Positions 9,221-18,231 of a stretch of 64,000 nt of DNA are shown here, piece after piece. A program made the translations under genes and the position numbers. The first letter of the stretch is position 1. The number at the start of each line of letters is the position of its first letter. The notes beneath the pieces were generated by a model. It worked only from the letters and a program-made list of their open reading frames with translations. It was not told the origin of the DNA and did no database searches. The DNA comes from Heterodera schachtii (lineage: Eukaryota; Nematoda; Chromadorea; Rhabditida; Heteroderidae), in assembly GCA_023374025.1 (NCBI GenBank), contig SIJG01000009.1, positions 2,948,954-3,012,953 on the forward strand. The letters run 5' to 3'.

Positions 9221-9498
9221 TTAACGGATTTTTAGGGGAGCAAAATTTTCAAATGAAATGAAACGGATGGATAGCATCTGCTTAAATACTTAATCCAGAG
9301 GGCTAAGCCACGCCCATTTCTACAAGACTTTTGCCGAACGGAGAAAAGTGAGGGAAGATAGGCACTCAGTATTGAGCCCCGTGTGACAGTTCAGAATGAA
9401 TTCCCCTCCCCAATTATCACTCATTAAGTCACAATTTTTATTTTAACATTGAGAGAAAATGACAGATGCCTTTATTTTCAAACATTGATATGATCAGA
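9221..9498 (-). promoter_or_regulatory. Upstream region of the 231-aa gene with TATA-like box
   Basis: No coding sequence is seen. On the minus strand TATTTAAG occurs at 9287-9280, about 60 bp before the ATG of the 231-aa gene, at a plausible distance for a core promoter. The segment also holds the presumed 3' end of the spliced gene that stops at 9499. Its GC content is closer to the viral-type genes than to the distal AT-rich DNA. Confidence 0.4.
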
Positions 9499-9856
9499 TC
9501 ACTTCTGTTGTTCAAGACCTTGGGCACAAATTTTGTTGAGAATTTTCATCCATTTTACGATCTTCTCACATGGCATCTCACGCTCTTGTGCGAATTCCAA
9601 CACCTCTTGGCACACATCACGCGCCTTCTTCGGGGTGAACCAATGTAAAATCTGGAATAAAAATAATTTATCAAGTAAAATTTAAAAAAAAAATTTTTTT
9701 TACGTTGTCATCATCGTCCTCAAGTATTTCGTACCATGCCGATAATTCGTTGAGTTCAGAGTCGGGGGTCGGTGAGCGCTCAACCACAGCTTGGGCTAGA
9801 GAGAAAGAAATTATTTAAATTTATTATTTTAAAGTTATCTTACATTGTTGAGACAT
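9499..9856 (-). CDS. Small acidic spliced gene (three exons, 85 aa), unrecognised
   Basis: Exons on the minus strand are 9856-9844, 9795-9704 and 9651-9499. Introns are 48 bp (GTAAGA..CTCTAG) and 52 bp (GTAAAA..TTCCAG). Joining keeps one frame from ATG to TGA with coding length 258 nt including the stop. Exon 1 carries only four full codons (MSQQ). Exon 2 encodes an acidic segment ending in DDDDN. Exon 3 encodes a helical segment with HWFTPKKARDVCQEVLEF and a C-terminal amphipathic helix. The splice sites fit nematode-type introns. No family is recognised. It diverges from the spliced gene at 10615-11026. Its GC content resembles the viral-type block, so it may be cargo of that element. Confidence 0.65.
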
Positions 9857-10614
9857 TTGCAATGATATTTTAAAGGGAATTATCTAAATAAATTATAAAT
9901 TTAATAAAAAAAAAAATTTATAAACACACGAATGAAAGAATGAATAGATGAGTCAAAATTTCTGTATTTTATAGAAAAGGTTTTGACATATGTCAGCATA
10001 TGGTTATTTTCAAACCCACTCAATTCCTTTGAATTCACCAACATATTGATGATTTTAATTAATTACTAAAATTTTAGACGCTAAAAATTCAAATTTTCAA
10101 TTGAATTCGCCGACATTTGGAGGGTGATTAATTATTTATTATAATTTTAGACGCCAATAATTCAAATTTTTTCCGATCTTTTGATGGTGATTAATTAATG
10201 ATTACAATTTTAGACGCTTAGAACTCAAATTTCTCGGACCTTTTGGATGATTATTAATTAATTATTACAATTTTAGACGCCAAGAATTCAAATTTCTCGG
10301 ACCTTTTGGATGATTATTAATTAATTATTAACATTAAATATTAAAATTCAAATTTTCTAATTAAAACATATCTCTATCGATTTATTGGAAAAATAAAAAA
10401 TCAATAATACTCTCTATATCGATTTATATAAAATAAAAAAATCAATACTCCTTTGGCCAGACTACGCCTACCGTTTGTGAACCTTCAATTAGCCCCGCCC
10501 AACCTAGTCAAATAATTCACCCTCCTTAAAAGCAAAATCATTTTTATTCATCTGTCCAAAATTCAAAACCATCTTTAATTCATCCGTCTAAAACCAAAAA
10601 TATTTTTCAACAAA
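9857..10614. promoter_or_regulatory. Shared region between two divergent spliced genes
   Basis: No coding sequence is seen. On the minus side CTATAAAATAC (9974-9964) lies about 108 bp before the leftward ATG and is a good TATA box. On the plus side TTAAAAGC near 10525 lies about 90 bp before the rightward ATG. Both leaders carry TTCATC(T/C)GTC/TCATTC-like pyrimidine-rich motifs. The centre holds a ~63-bp tandem repeat (separate entry). Two imperfect copies of a TCTATATCGATTTAT-type motif lie at about 10370-10445. Confidence 0.5.
10020..10331. repeat. Minisatellite, ~63-73-bp unit, about 4-5 copies
   Basis: The anchor TTTTAGACGC recurs at 10072, 10145, 10208 and 10271 (spacings 73, 63, 63). 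Each copy is followed by (A)ATTCAAATTT, then CGGACCTTTTGG-like text and GATTATTAATTAATTATTA. The last two units are nearly identical; the first is more diverged, and a partial copy precedes it. Confidence 0.85.
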
Positions 10615-11026
10615 ATGAAAAGATCCGCCGCTGCTCTTTCCTCTGCTGGTGCCACCGACGAAAACAAGACAAAATTTGAACCTAAGCCGATTCAACAGGA
10701 AGCTGAGCTCGAGCATGAGACAAAGGAGCCCGCAACGAAAAAGCGCATGGTGGAGGACCGAGAATTGTGGAAACTGGCAAAGGGAAAGTATTTGCTGACT
10801 ACATACTTGTGCCCAGGTAAAAATAATAATTCAATTTTAAAATAAAATAAAATCTTTTTAATTTTGAGATGACTGGAACCGATTGTACAACAATCAACAA
10901 AAGGTGAAACGCCTGGACGACGATCGCTTTTCCGTCAACTTTGAGCTATGCCATGAATGCGTTCGGATCAATTGTCGCGCAACTGATCTCATTGCTCCAA
11001 TGAAGAAAAAGGTGAACAACGAATGA
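10615..11026 (+). CDS. Small spliced Cys-containing gene (two exons, 119 aa), unrecognised
   Basis: Exon 1 is 10615-10816 and exon 2 is 10869-11026. The 52-bp intron starts GTAAAA and ends TTTTGAG. Spliced length is 360 nt including TGA at 11024-11026. Without splicing the frame stops after a few intron-coded residues, so splicing decides the C-terminus. The N-terminal half is Lys/Glu-rich with KKR, and then ELWKLAKGKYLLTTYLCP. The second exon begins DDWNRLY and contains FELCHECVRINC. The four cysteines (one near the junction, then CxxC and a later C) could form a small zinc site, an inference. AATAAA at 11115-11120 is a candidate poly(A) signal. No family is recognised. Confidence 0.65.
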
Positions 11027-11411
11027 GAGGACTTTGATTGACCGATGGATCAGATGAAGACAAATAATAATTAATTTATTCCTTTGATAATTAATTTTTT
11101 CAACTCTTATTTTAAATAAATTTTGGAAATGAATTCCACTAAAATTATTGATTTTTTTTTTGGATGTTTATTGCACATATAGGATTGACAAATATTTAAT
11201 AGCGAAAAACCATATAGCAAATAAAACTGTAATTTAAATGAAGCCATCCACTTGAAACCAATCCACTTTTTTCCACCAATTTTTGAATTTAAATCTTACG
11301 CAAAAACATATCGTATCAAAACTATTAGTATTATGTAATCATGGTATTGTGTGTGTAACATTTATATTTTCAAACTTTTTGTTGGCATTATGTTCGGATT
11401 TGATTTTTACT
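11027..11411. other. AT-rich spacer, no gene seen
   Basis: Holds the presumed 3' untranslated region of the preceding gene (AATAAA at 11115). The rest is ordinary AT-rich sequence up to the LTR. No open frame or repeat of note. Confidence 0.5.
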
Positions 11412-11583
11412 TGTGAGGATGATGGGGTGTAAGATAGGTTAGAGAAGTCAGAGATTAGTGTACTATTTCTCTTTCACTCTAATATCTCTAACTGTCTCTC
11501 TCTTTCCTACACTATTTCTCTAGCACTGGAAATAATACGCCTCATTGAAAATCGTAAAATTCAGTGCCTGACATTTTCGCGCA
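11412..11583 (-). mobile_element. Probable 3' LTR of a retroelement on the minus strand (172 bp)
   Basis: Read on the minus strand, the segment begins TGCGCGAAAATGTC directly after the polypurine tract GGGGAGGGGGGAA and ends CCTCACA. The TG..CA termini and the position right after the tract are what an LTR needs. No matching second LTR was found near 13.2 kb, so the pair cannot be confirmed and the right boundary is tentative. Confidence 0.45.
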
Positions 11584-11597
11584 TTCCCCCCTCCCCA
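11584..11597 (-). promoter_or_regulatory. Polypurine tract of the LTR element
   Basis: On the minus strand TGGGGAGGGGGGAA sits between the end of the protease frame and the presumed LTR. Such a tract primes plus-strand synthesis in LTR retroelements. It lies only a few bases after the protease stop, which shows that the rest of pol is missing. Confidence 0.55.
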
Positions 11598-11598
11598 A

Positions 11599-11889
11599 TC
11601 ACATACCAAAAAATTCGCGCACTAATGTCTCTGTGTCTTTGATTTCGTTGACTTTCGTTGAAATTGAATTGATTTTTGGATGAAGATTTGGGTGCATAAT
11701 CTCTTTCGGAATCACTTCCAAAGCTTCAATCCATGGCATGCCCAATAAATTATGGGTAATTTCGGGGCTCACATATGCCAACAATTTCATTGGTGGACGA
11801 TCCATGTATTGCACTTCGCACATGAATTGTCCTTTAATTGCAAATGTTTGGTCATTGCAATTTTTGACGCGAATATGTGCTGACTCCAT
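11599..11889 (-). pseudogene. Retroelement protease, C-terminal part in a shifted frame
   Basis: The 96-codon frame continues the aspartic protease of the neighbouring frame. It contains NLLGMPWIEAL (residues about 47-57), the hydrophobic-G strand and terminal helix typical of Ty3/gypsy-type proteases. It then ends next to the polypurine tract. A single-base-type frame change near 11890-11905 separates it from the DSGA-bearing frame. No reverse transcriptase, RNase H or integrase follows. Confidence 0.7.
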
Positions 11890-12500
11890 GTTTGGATTGT
11901 GAATAATGTGATTTGTGCGCCGGAATCAACATACATTGGATAATCTGAGCCATTCACTTTGATAGGTATTTTCCACCATTTTGGATGGTCTGCGTTGATT
12001 TCCATGCAATTTAAGTCGATAAAGACGGTGTTGATTTGTGCATGCCTTTCAGTGGTATTCACCGTTTGGATGTGGCGAATTGAAGAATTGCTTCGGCAAA
12101 CTTTGCCGAGATGGCCGATTTTACCACATTTTGGGCATTTGGCATCTTTGTGCCAACAATCAGAGCGCCAGTGGTTTTTGTTCCCGCATGACGGGCATGG
12201 ACGGGTTGGCAATTTGTTGTTGCTCTCATACGGTTTTGGAACCGCTTTTGGCTTAGCATTGTGCTTTGTTGCGTCTGCCTTGTCCTTTATTTGTTGTGGC
12301 TTGGCACGAATGGCATTGGCATTGTACTGTTTTGTGCTGAGTGCCAATGTGCTTTCCTTCAAAATTTGGTACTTTTTGCATTCTTCGCCCAATTCCTGTA
12401 GGGTGATGCTTTTCACATTGGTTCGGGCTTCTTCCATTCGCTGAAGACATCGCTGATTCAAATCCGAAAATTCGTCGCGTAAAGAGATGATGAGAATCAT
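11787..12500 (-). pseudogene. Retroelement gag C-terminus, zinc knuckles and protease active site
   Basis: This 237-codon frame holds the end of the gag capsid-like domain. It then has two CX2CX4HX4C zinc knuckles (residues about 102-115 and 122-135) for nucleic-acid binding. The aspartic-protease catalytic motif YVDSGAQ follows at about 190-196. This order fits a Ty3/gypsy-like gag-protease. The frame is displaced from the upstream gag frame by a one-base-type lesion near 12525, and it shifts again inside the protease. The element is therefore decayed and not expected to yield an active polyprotein. Confidence 0.8.
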
Positions 12501-12505
12501 GCACT

Positions 12506-13024
12506 TTAGCTCTTCTTCAAATCCAATTCGGCGTTTTCACACGATGAATTGATTTGTGCCAAAAGACTCGAAAGGTCTTGGTTTTGGCTTTGCCGAATTT
12601 GAAAACAGTCGAAACGGCGAAGGAATAGTGACCTCGTCTCACCGAAAATCTTTTTCAGATTTGTCACGGTTTCGAGCCAATTGAATTGTTCTGTCGCTTT
12701 AGGGGCAATGCTGTCAACGTACCTTTTGTACTCATCCTCGTCTAATTTTCCGACCAAAAGTTGGACTTTGGACTGCTCTGGGAGCGAAGCGCCGTCTTGT
12801 TGAACGATTTTTCCGTATCGATTCAGCCAAGCGTCGTATGTCTGTCCAACCTCCGGATTATAATTGAATTTTTCGAGGCGGGCATTGATTGATGCCGCTA
12901 GTGACGCCGTTGTGGATGACCCTGTGTTTGGGTTTTGATTTTGGAGGTTGAGTGCGGCGGCAAAACATTCGGCTGACTTTTTTAGAGCCGCGTCCAAAAT
13001 CTGCTGAAGTTGTTGCGCGTCCAT
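12506..13024 (-). pseudogene. Retroelement gag N-terminal domain
   Basis: ATG at 13022-13024; 172 codons. After a helical Gln/Ala-rich start it has FNYNPEVGQTYDAWLNRYGKI and later LLVGKLDEDEYKRYVDSI and LKKIFGETRSLFLRRFDCF. This pattern is typical of gag proteins of Ty3/gypsy-type elements common in invertebrate, especially nematode, genomes. The frame ends in LDLKKS and a stop because of a frame lesion; the neighbouring frame continues the same domain. Only gag and protease remain in this copy. Confidence 0.8.
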
Positions 13025-13040
13025 TTTGATTGTTGATTAA

Positions 13041-13146
13041 ACCGCACCCAGCGGAACTTTACACCCCCAGGTGATCAGTTTTTTGTTGATGAGAAACCGC
13101 ACCCAGCGGAACTTACACCACCCAGGTGATCAGTTTTTGTCGATGT
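13041..13146. repeat. Two tandem copies of a ~55-bp repeat in the gag leader
   Basis: ACCGCACCCAGCGGAACT begins at 13041 and again at 13096. Both copies continue with ACACC...CCAGGTGATCAGTTTTT. The repeat lies immediately upstream of the gag ATG on the minus strand, i.e. in the untranslated leader of the retroelement. Similar GC-rich leader text continues to about 13180. Confidence 0.85.
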
Positions 13147-15800
13147 CCGATGAAAGCCGCCCAGGCTTTTGAAGTGCCAAAATTAGGCTTGTAGAATTAT
13201 GCCTTGATTAGGCTTGAAGATTGTGCAGAATATTTATTTTCTCTAAATAATTAATAATTTGCAAAAAGATTTTTTAAATTTTCTTTTAATTTACATTATT
13301 TTATGATGTCTTTGAAAGTTGAATTTCTTCGGGATAATCGACTGCCTAAATGTTTCTCCACTGATGTTTTTCGAGAGCAATCTTTAATTTTCCCCGGGCT
13401 TTCCAGTTGAAATTTTTCTGAAATCATCGTTTTACTGACAAAATACATCAATTGAATTTGTTCACAGTGATCAATGAGATAATTTTTAAGGATGAAATTA
13501 CCCAATAATGTGATTTTCAAAATTACATTAGCACAACTGTAGCCCTTTAAGGTCTCACACAGTAGTTGACTGTAATTAAAATCAAAAAAAAAATTAGAAG
13601 TACAAGCAATTTATTTTAATTTTTTTTTAACAATTTATATTTGAACGTATAAAACAAGAATTTAATTGTATACCAATGATGTAAAAATCAAATAATTTTG
13701 TTATTTTGTTTTAATTCGATTAAAAATAAAAGGATAAACATTCGTATTTTAGTTCGATTAAATATTATAATAACTTAACTTTCAACAATGAATAAAAATC
13801 GAACTACATAAATAATATTTAATAAGACCGATTTGATATTTAATTTTGTGTAATTTAGTACTATAATTTATTTTATTTGAATCAAAGATTCAAAAATATA
13901 TTTTGATAAAAATTTTCAAAATTAGCAACATTAATTAAATCATGGCATTAAAATATAAAAATCATCAATATTCTAAGAATATTCAAAACATAAAGTTACA
14001 ATTAAAAAATTTTAATCAGAGATGTTTAGCTTCTAAAATGCTTGTTCGTAGAATCATAGATAAAGCTCTCATTTAAAAAAAATACCACAAATACTGAATA
14101 CAAAGGAGTGAATCATTAGTGAGATTTAAATAAAGCCCGCGACGATTTTAATTTAAAACAACAATTTATATCAAAGCATATATAAAATCATTGGCAAAAA
14201 AGCTAATGATATAACATAATAATCTCAAAAAGGAACAAAAGATTTCCCACGAATTTAAGTTGATTAAAATTTTTAAATCAGATTTTTTCAATTATTATTG
14301 ATGAAATACTTAAAAAGTATTTTATTTGTAGTAAACCGAAATCGATTCATATAAATAAATTACAAGAGAAAAATTCATTAGAAAAATGTATATAATGTAT
14401 AATGTTTCTCTAATAAATTCTAGCACAATTAGATGTATAAGATAAAGAAAATTTAGATATTAGAATAAAAAGTACGATGCATACAATATTTATTTGTATC
14501 AAACGGTATAAAGATAATCATTGACGATGTTTGATTCGAAGGTCTGGACGATCAGTGTTACAGCGATTGGAAATGTTGTTATTTGCTCATCTTCATAAAT
14601 AAATTATAAAATATAATTAATTTTTCCCATCTTATAATTAATTTTTCCCATCTTTTTCACTTTTTAGGCATATTAGTACTTTAAGCAGTTCATGTGGGAA
14701 ATTTCTTCTGAAAAGGGTTGGAATATTTTCAGCTTTTATTTTCTTCATTTTATTATATTTTTCATCTACTACATTAATTAAAATTCTGTTTGTAACAAGG
14801 TAAATCCTGCTTTTGTCTATTAATATTTTTTAAATATCATATTTGCTGAATTAAATGCTTTGGTTAAATTGTGCCGGTTCATAGTTAACTTGTTGATTCA
14901 TTCGGATTATCAACATTTATTTTAAGTATGTTGTTTGTTAACTGTAGTAAATAACAATTTTAATGTTTTTTATATTAAATTCTTGATAAAATTTAAAGTA
15001 GTTCGATGTTTTAATACCTTCATAAATTATAGATAGAAAATGCTGATAGTTATTCAAAAATCATTTAATGAATAATATGATTTATTTTTATAATTTATCA
15101 ATCTTAATTTAAAACATTCTCGTTATATAATTCACAAAGCAATTTATTTTTATTTGATTTCAAATAAAAATTATTATATATATTTTTGATAAATGGAAAT
15201 AAGATGATACATACAATTTTTCTTGATTATTCTAATGACTAGTTTTTATTTTATTTTGTTCATCCTATTCGTGGTTGGTCGATTTCAAAAAAGTGCAAAA
15301 ATGGCCTAGTCCTAAAAAACTCAAAAATCAGTTTCAATGCCGTCTATAAATTTTACAAAATAATGCCTAAGCATAGACATAGGGACAAACTATCAAGATT
15401 ATGTTGAAACGGATACATTTTCACACATTTCATTTTTTTTAAATTTGGTTCATTTTTTAATTTTTAACCGAAATTAATGATTTTTACTATTTTCGGATAA
15501 AGTAAAAATAAAAATTTAAATGTTTGAAAATTTTATTTTGAAATATCCAGAAACCAATGAAAAATGAATTACTACAAAATTTATTTATTTCGCATAAAGA
15601 AAGAATTCATAAATTCATTATTTTATAAATTTTCACATAATTAAATAAATATTCTTATAAAACATAAAATTAAAAAAAAATACTACTTTATGTACTAAAT
15701 CTCATAAAAATCTCAGATAATTTCACTTGACTAAAATTGAATTTTCTTGAAACTGGCTGAAGCATCTTCAAAAGCGCCGAAAACACTGCCATTTTGCTGT
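13147..15800. other. AT-rich spacer with small GC-raised patches
   Basis: No gene is firmly supported. A 74-codon frame at 13296-13520 (minus) has protein-like residues in its C-terminal half, but no splice or homology support. Slightly GC-raised patches lie at 14525-14590 and 15290-15415, with no clear coding frame. The left part is A-rich on the plus strand; from about 14.5 kb it becomes T-rich. Confidence 0.4.
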
Positions 15801-16038
15801 TTATGCCATGCTATTTTTGGAAATTGGCGCATTCATTCCGACAATTTCAATCCTGGAATTCTGCTCCTCAATTGTGTACAAAACTTCCATTTTGTACTGA
15901 AATCTTAATGGCATTCTGTTGGCCCATATGTTTGGCATAATGATGAATTTGTGGCCGCGTGCCTTTTGGTAGACAAATTTCGTGGCAATAAATATTATAT
16001 GAAAGAAAAATGCGAATGAACAAAATAAAGCCTTGGGG
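15801..16038 (-). other. Exon-like island, hydrophobic segment then extracellular-like segment
   Basis: On the minus strand a possible 3' splice site (TTACTCAG) ends at 16039. An open frame runs to TAA at 15801-15803. It reads a hydrophobic stretch including SFAFFFHIIFIATKFVY, then MPLRFQYKMEVLYTIEEQN and more mixed residues. Codon texture and GC content are unlike the surroundings. The layout recalls one membrane-spanning segment of a nematode serpentine chemoreceptor, where RFQ..EN-like text follows a helix, but that is weak. It is probably a fragment or relic; no ATG-started complete gene exists here. Confidence 0.3.
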
Positions 16039-16671
16039 CTGAGTAATTTTATGTAAAATTAAATTTAAATGTGGCCACTGCTGACTGCGCCAAATGTCAT
16101 GTTCTTGGATTTTTGAAACTTTTTTATTTCAGATTTTGAATGGAATTTTGGATTATTAAAAAATTATGTACGCTTCAAATTAATTGTTATTTATAAATTG
16201 TTGCATATATCAATTAATTTATTTGTAGCTTCTTAAATAAATTATTGTTTTTAATATTCTCTTTGAGTTTTCTTTCAATTTTTTAAAAAACAGATTTGTG
16301 ATTAAATCATATAATCATTTCCTTAAAATAACTTATACGTCGTTTTATGCCTTAATTTAGCGAATATCTTTAAGGTTTGTTTCAATATTTTTGTTTTTTC
16401 ATTTAATGGTAACAAACTCACGAACTTTTTTTTGGATCAAAGCCTTTTGGTTTTGCTTGTCTTCGAACTTAATAATTTTGAATAACACATCTTTTTTCAA
16501 TTTTTTTATTTATTATTTTTTAAATATTTTCCTTTATTAAATTTTTTGCTGGCTTTAGACATTTTCTTACTTAATTTGAAACCTATAGCCTTAAAAATGC
16601 TTATTTGCTGTATTTAATTATGTGTTTTTTAATAAATTTTCCGTTTATATTTTATATAATGCCGAATTTAA
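16039..16671. other. AT-rich spacer, no gene seen
   Basis: T-rich sequence on the plus strand with no supported gene or repeat, ending where the GA-rich tract begins. Confidence 0.5.
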
Positions 16672-17201
16672 GTTTAAAGAGAAAGAGATGGAGAGAGGTG
16701 GAGAGAGAAGTTGAGGGACAGAAAGAGATCGAGAGAGATAGAAAGAGTGATTGGGAGAGCGAGAAGAGAAAATAAGGAAGGAGAGAGAGAGAGAGTGAGA
16801 AAGAAGAGAGGAGGAGAAGGAGAGGGAGCGGGAGCGGGAGCGGGGCGGAGAGAACTGTGGTAGAGAGAAAAAGAGGGCCGGAGAGAAAATGAGAAAATTT
16901 ATTGTAAAGAGAGCGGGAGGGAAAGAGAGAGAGAGAGGGAAAGAGAGTGAAGAGAAAGAAAAAGTAAAAAGAAAAGGAGAGAGAAAGAATATATAACGAG
17001 AAAAGAAAAATAGATAGTGTGAAAGCGAAAGAGAGAGAGTGAGCAGGCAGAAAGAGAGAGAGAGAGGGAGAAAGGAGAGTGAAGAGAGAGATAGAGGGAG
17101 GGAAGGAAAGGGAGGTGGAAAGAGAGGAGGAGAAAGAGGAAGAGGGGGGAGGGAGAGTGAGAAAAAAATATAGAATAGTGAATGAGAGTGAGAGAGAAAA
17201 T
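16672..17201. repeat. GA-rich polypurine tract, ~530 bp
   Basis: The plus strand is almost wholly purine (GAGAGA, GGAGGGAG, GAAAGAG), interrupted by few pyrimidines. It gives long serine/leucine/phenylalanine-rich open frames on the minus strand (16652-17218 and 16899-17228), which are artefacts of low complexity. Such mirror-like purine tracts can form triplex DNA. The flanks are ordinary AT-rich sequence. Confidence 0.9.
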
Positions 17202-17937
17202 GCGAATCTTTTTAGCAAATATTTGCATATTATTATTTATAACAATTTTTAATGTTTGAGTTTTGTTAACTTTCTAAAGTATAGATTTTTATTAAAAAGT
17301 CAGTTTAATATCAATAAATATTAATTTCTGAATATTTTTTGTTAGAATTTTTGAAATAAATTTGGATTTATAATCTGGTTTTTTGAAATCATTTATTTTC
17401 TATATTACTCTTGAGACAAAAAGCATTATATTAACAGAGCATATTGTTGATTTTTATATTTTATATCTATTAATATTTCAAAATGATATTCAAAATGATT
17501 TATATTCATAAAATTTATTTATGATAGTTAGTTTATTTATTTTTGGGGTTTTTTTAGAGATCGGTATTTTGAAAAAAGCTAAAATTTTGTTTTAATACAT
17601 ATATAGATTTATTCTTGCATTTAAATGATAAATTTTCATTTTGCTGTTTATTTAACTACTGAACTTTGAAGTAAACTTCGTTATATTTTTATATTTATTT
17701 TTTTTTCATAATTAAATTAGAGATTGGTAGGTTTTTCTTATTATTTTTTTGTTTGTGAATGAATTGTAGAAGTATCTGTTGAATTAAAACAAAAAAATAT
17801 TCGATAAAATGAAAAATCATTACGGAGCATGATAAAACGAAATTGTCGCCTGCCTAACAAAATTTGGTTCACTTGCCAAGAAAGAAAGAAATAATAGATT
17901 TATTTTAGCATTAGCGATTTTTGAAAAAATAAATTAG
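17202..17937. other. AT-rich spacer, no gene seen
   Basis: T-rich on the plus strand. One GC-raised patch at 17820-17885 has no convincing frame. Confidence 0.5.
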
Positions 17938-18231
17938 TTAAAAATTCGAATTTAGAACTGCGTCAATGTCCTTCAGCGTTGTGGCAAGATTAATTAATAA
18001 AAATATTTTTTGATAATCTAATCGTTCCAGAACGGAACGGGCCAGTTGCGTCTGAGCTAAGTTTAGAGCATCATAACTTTTTTCTTTGTTGACCAAATCG
18101 AACAAAGTTGGTGTTATTCGAAAGTTCTTAACAAGCTCCATCGGCATTCCAAAAATCACAAAGGTATACCGATATGTAAAAAAGTTATAAATTAAAATAT
18201 GCAAAAATTCTGACTTTTTGGTATTATTCAT
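17938..18231 (-). CDS. Hypothetical 97-aa frame, possible exon
   Basis: ATG at 18229-18231 and stop at 17938. The N-terminal third is AT-rich and of chance-like composition. From about residue 28 the frame has higher GC and mixed residues, including RITPTLFDLVNKEKSYDA and NLAQTQLARSVLERLDYQKI, likely helical. The last 70 residues look like genuine protein. The real exon may therefore begin inside the frame, and the ATG used here may be false. No family is recognised. Confidence 0.35.
   Translation of the reverse strand: MNNTKKSEFLHILIYNFFTYRYTFVIFGMPMELVKNFRITPTLFDLVNKEKSYDALNLAQTQLARSVLERLDYQKIFLLINLATTLKDIDAVLNSNF

Noticed and set aside
16652..17228. Long Ser/Leu/Phe-rich open frames on the minus strand (188 and 109 codons)
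   Set aside because: They are translations of the GA-rich polypurine tract; low complexity explains the lack of stop codons.
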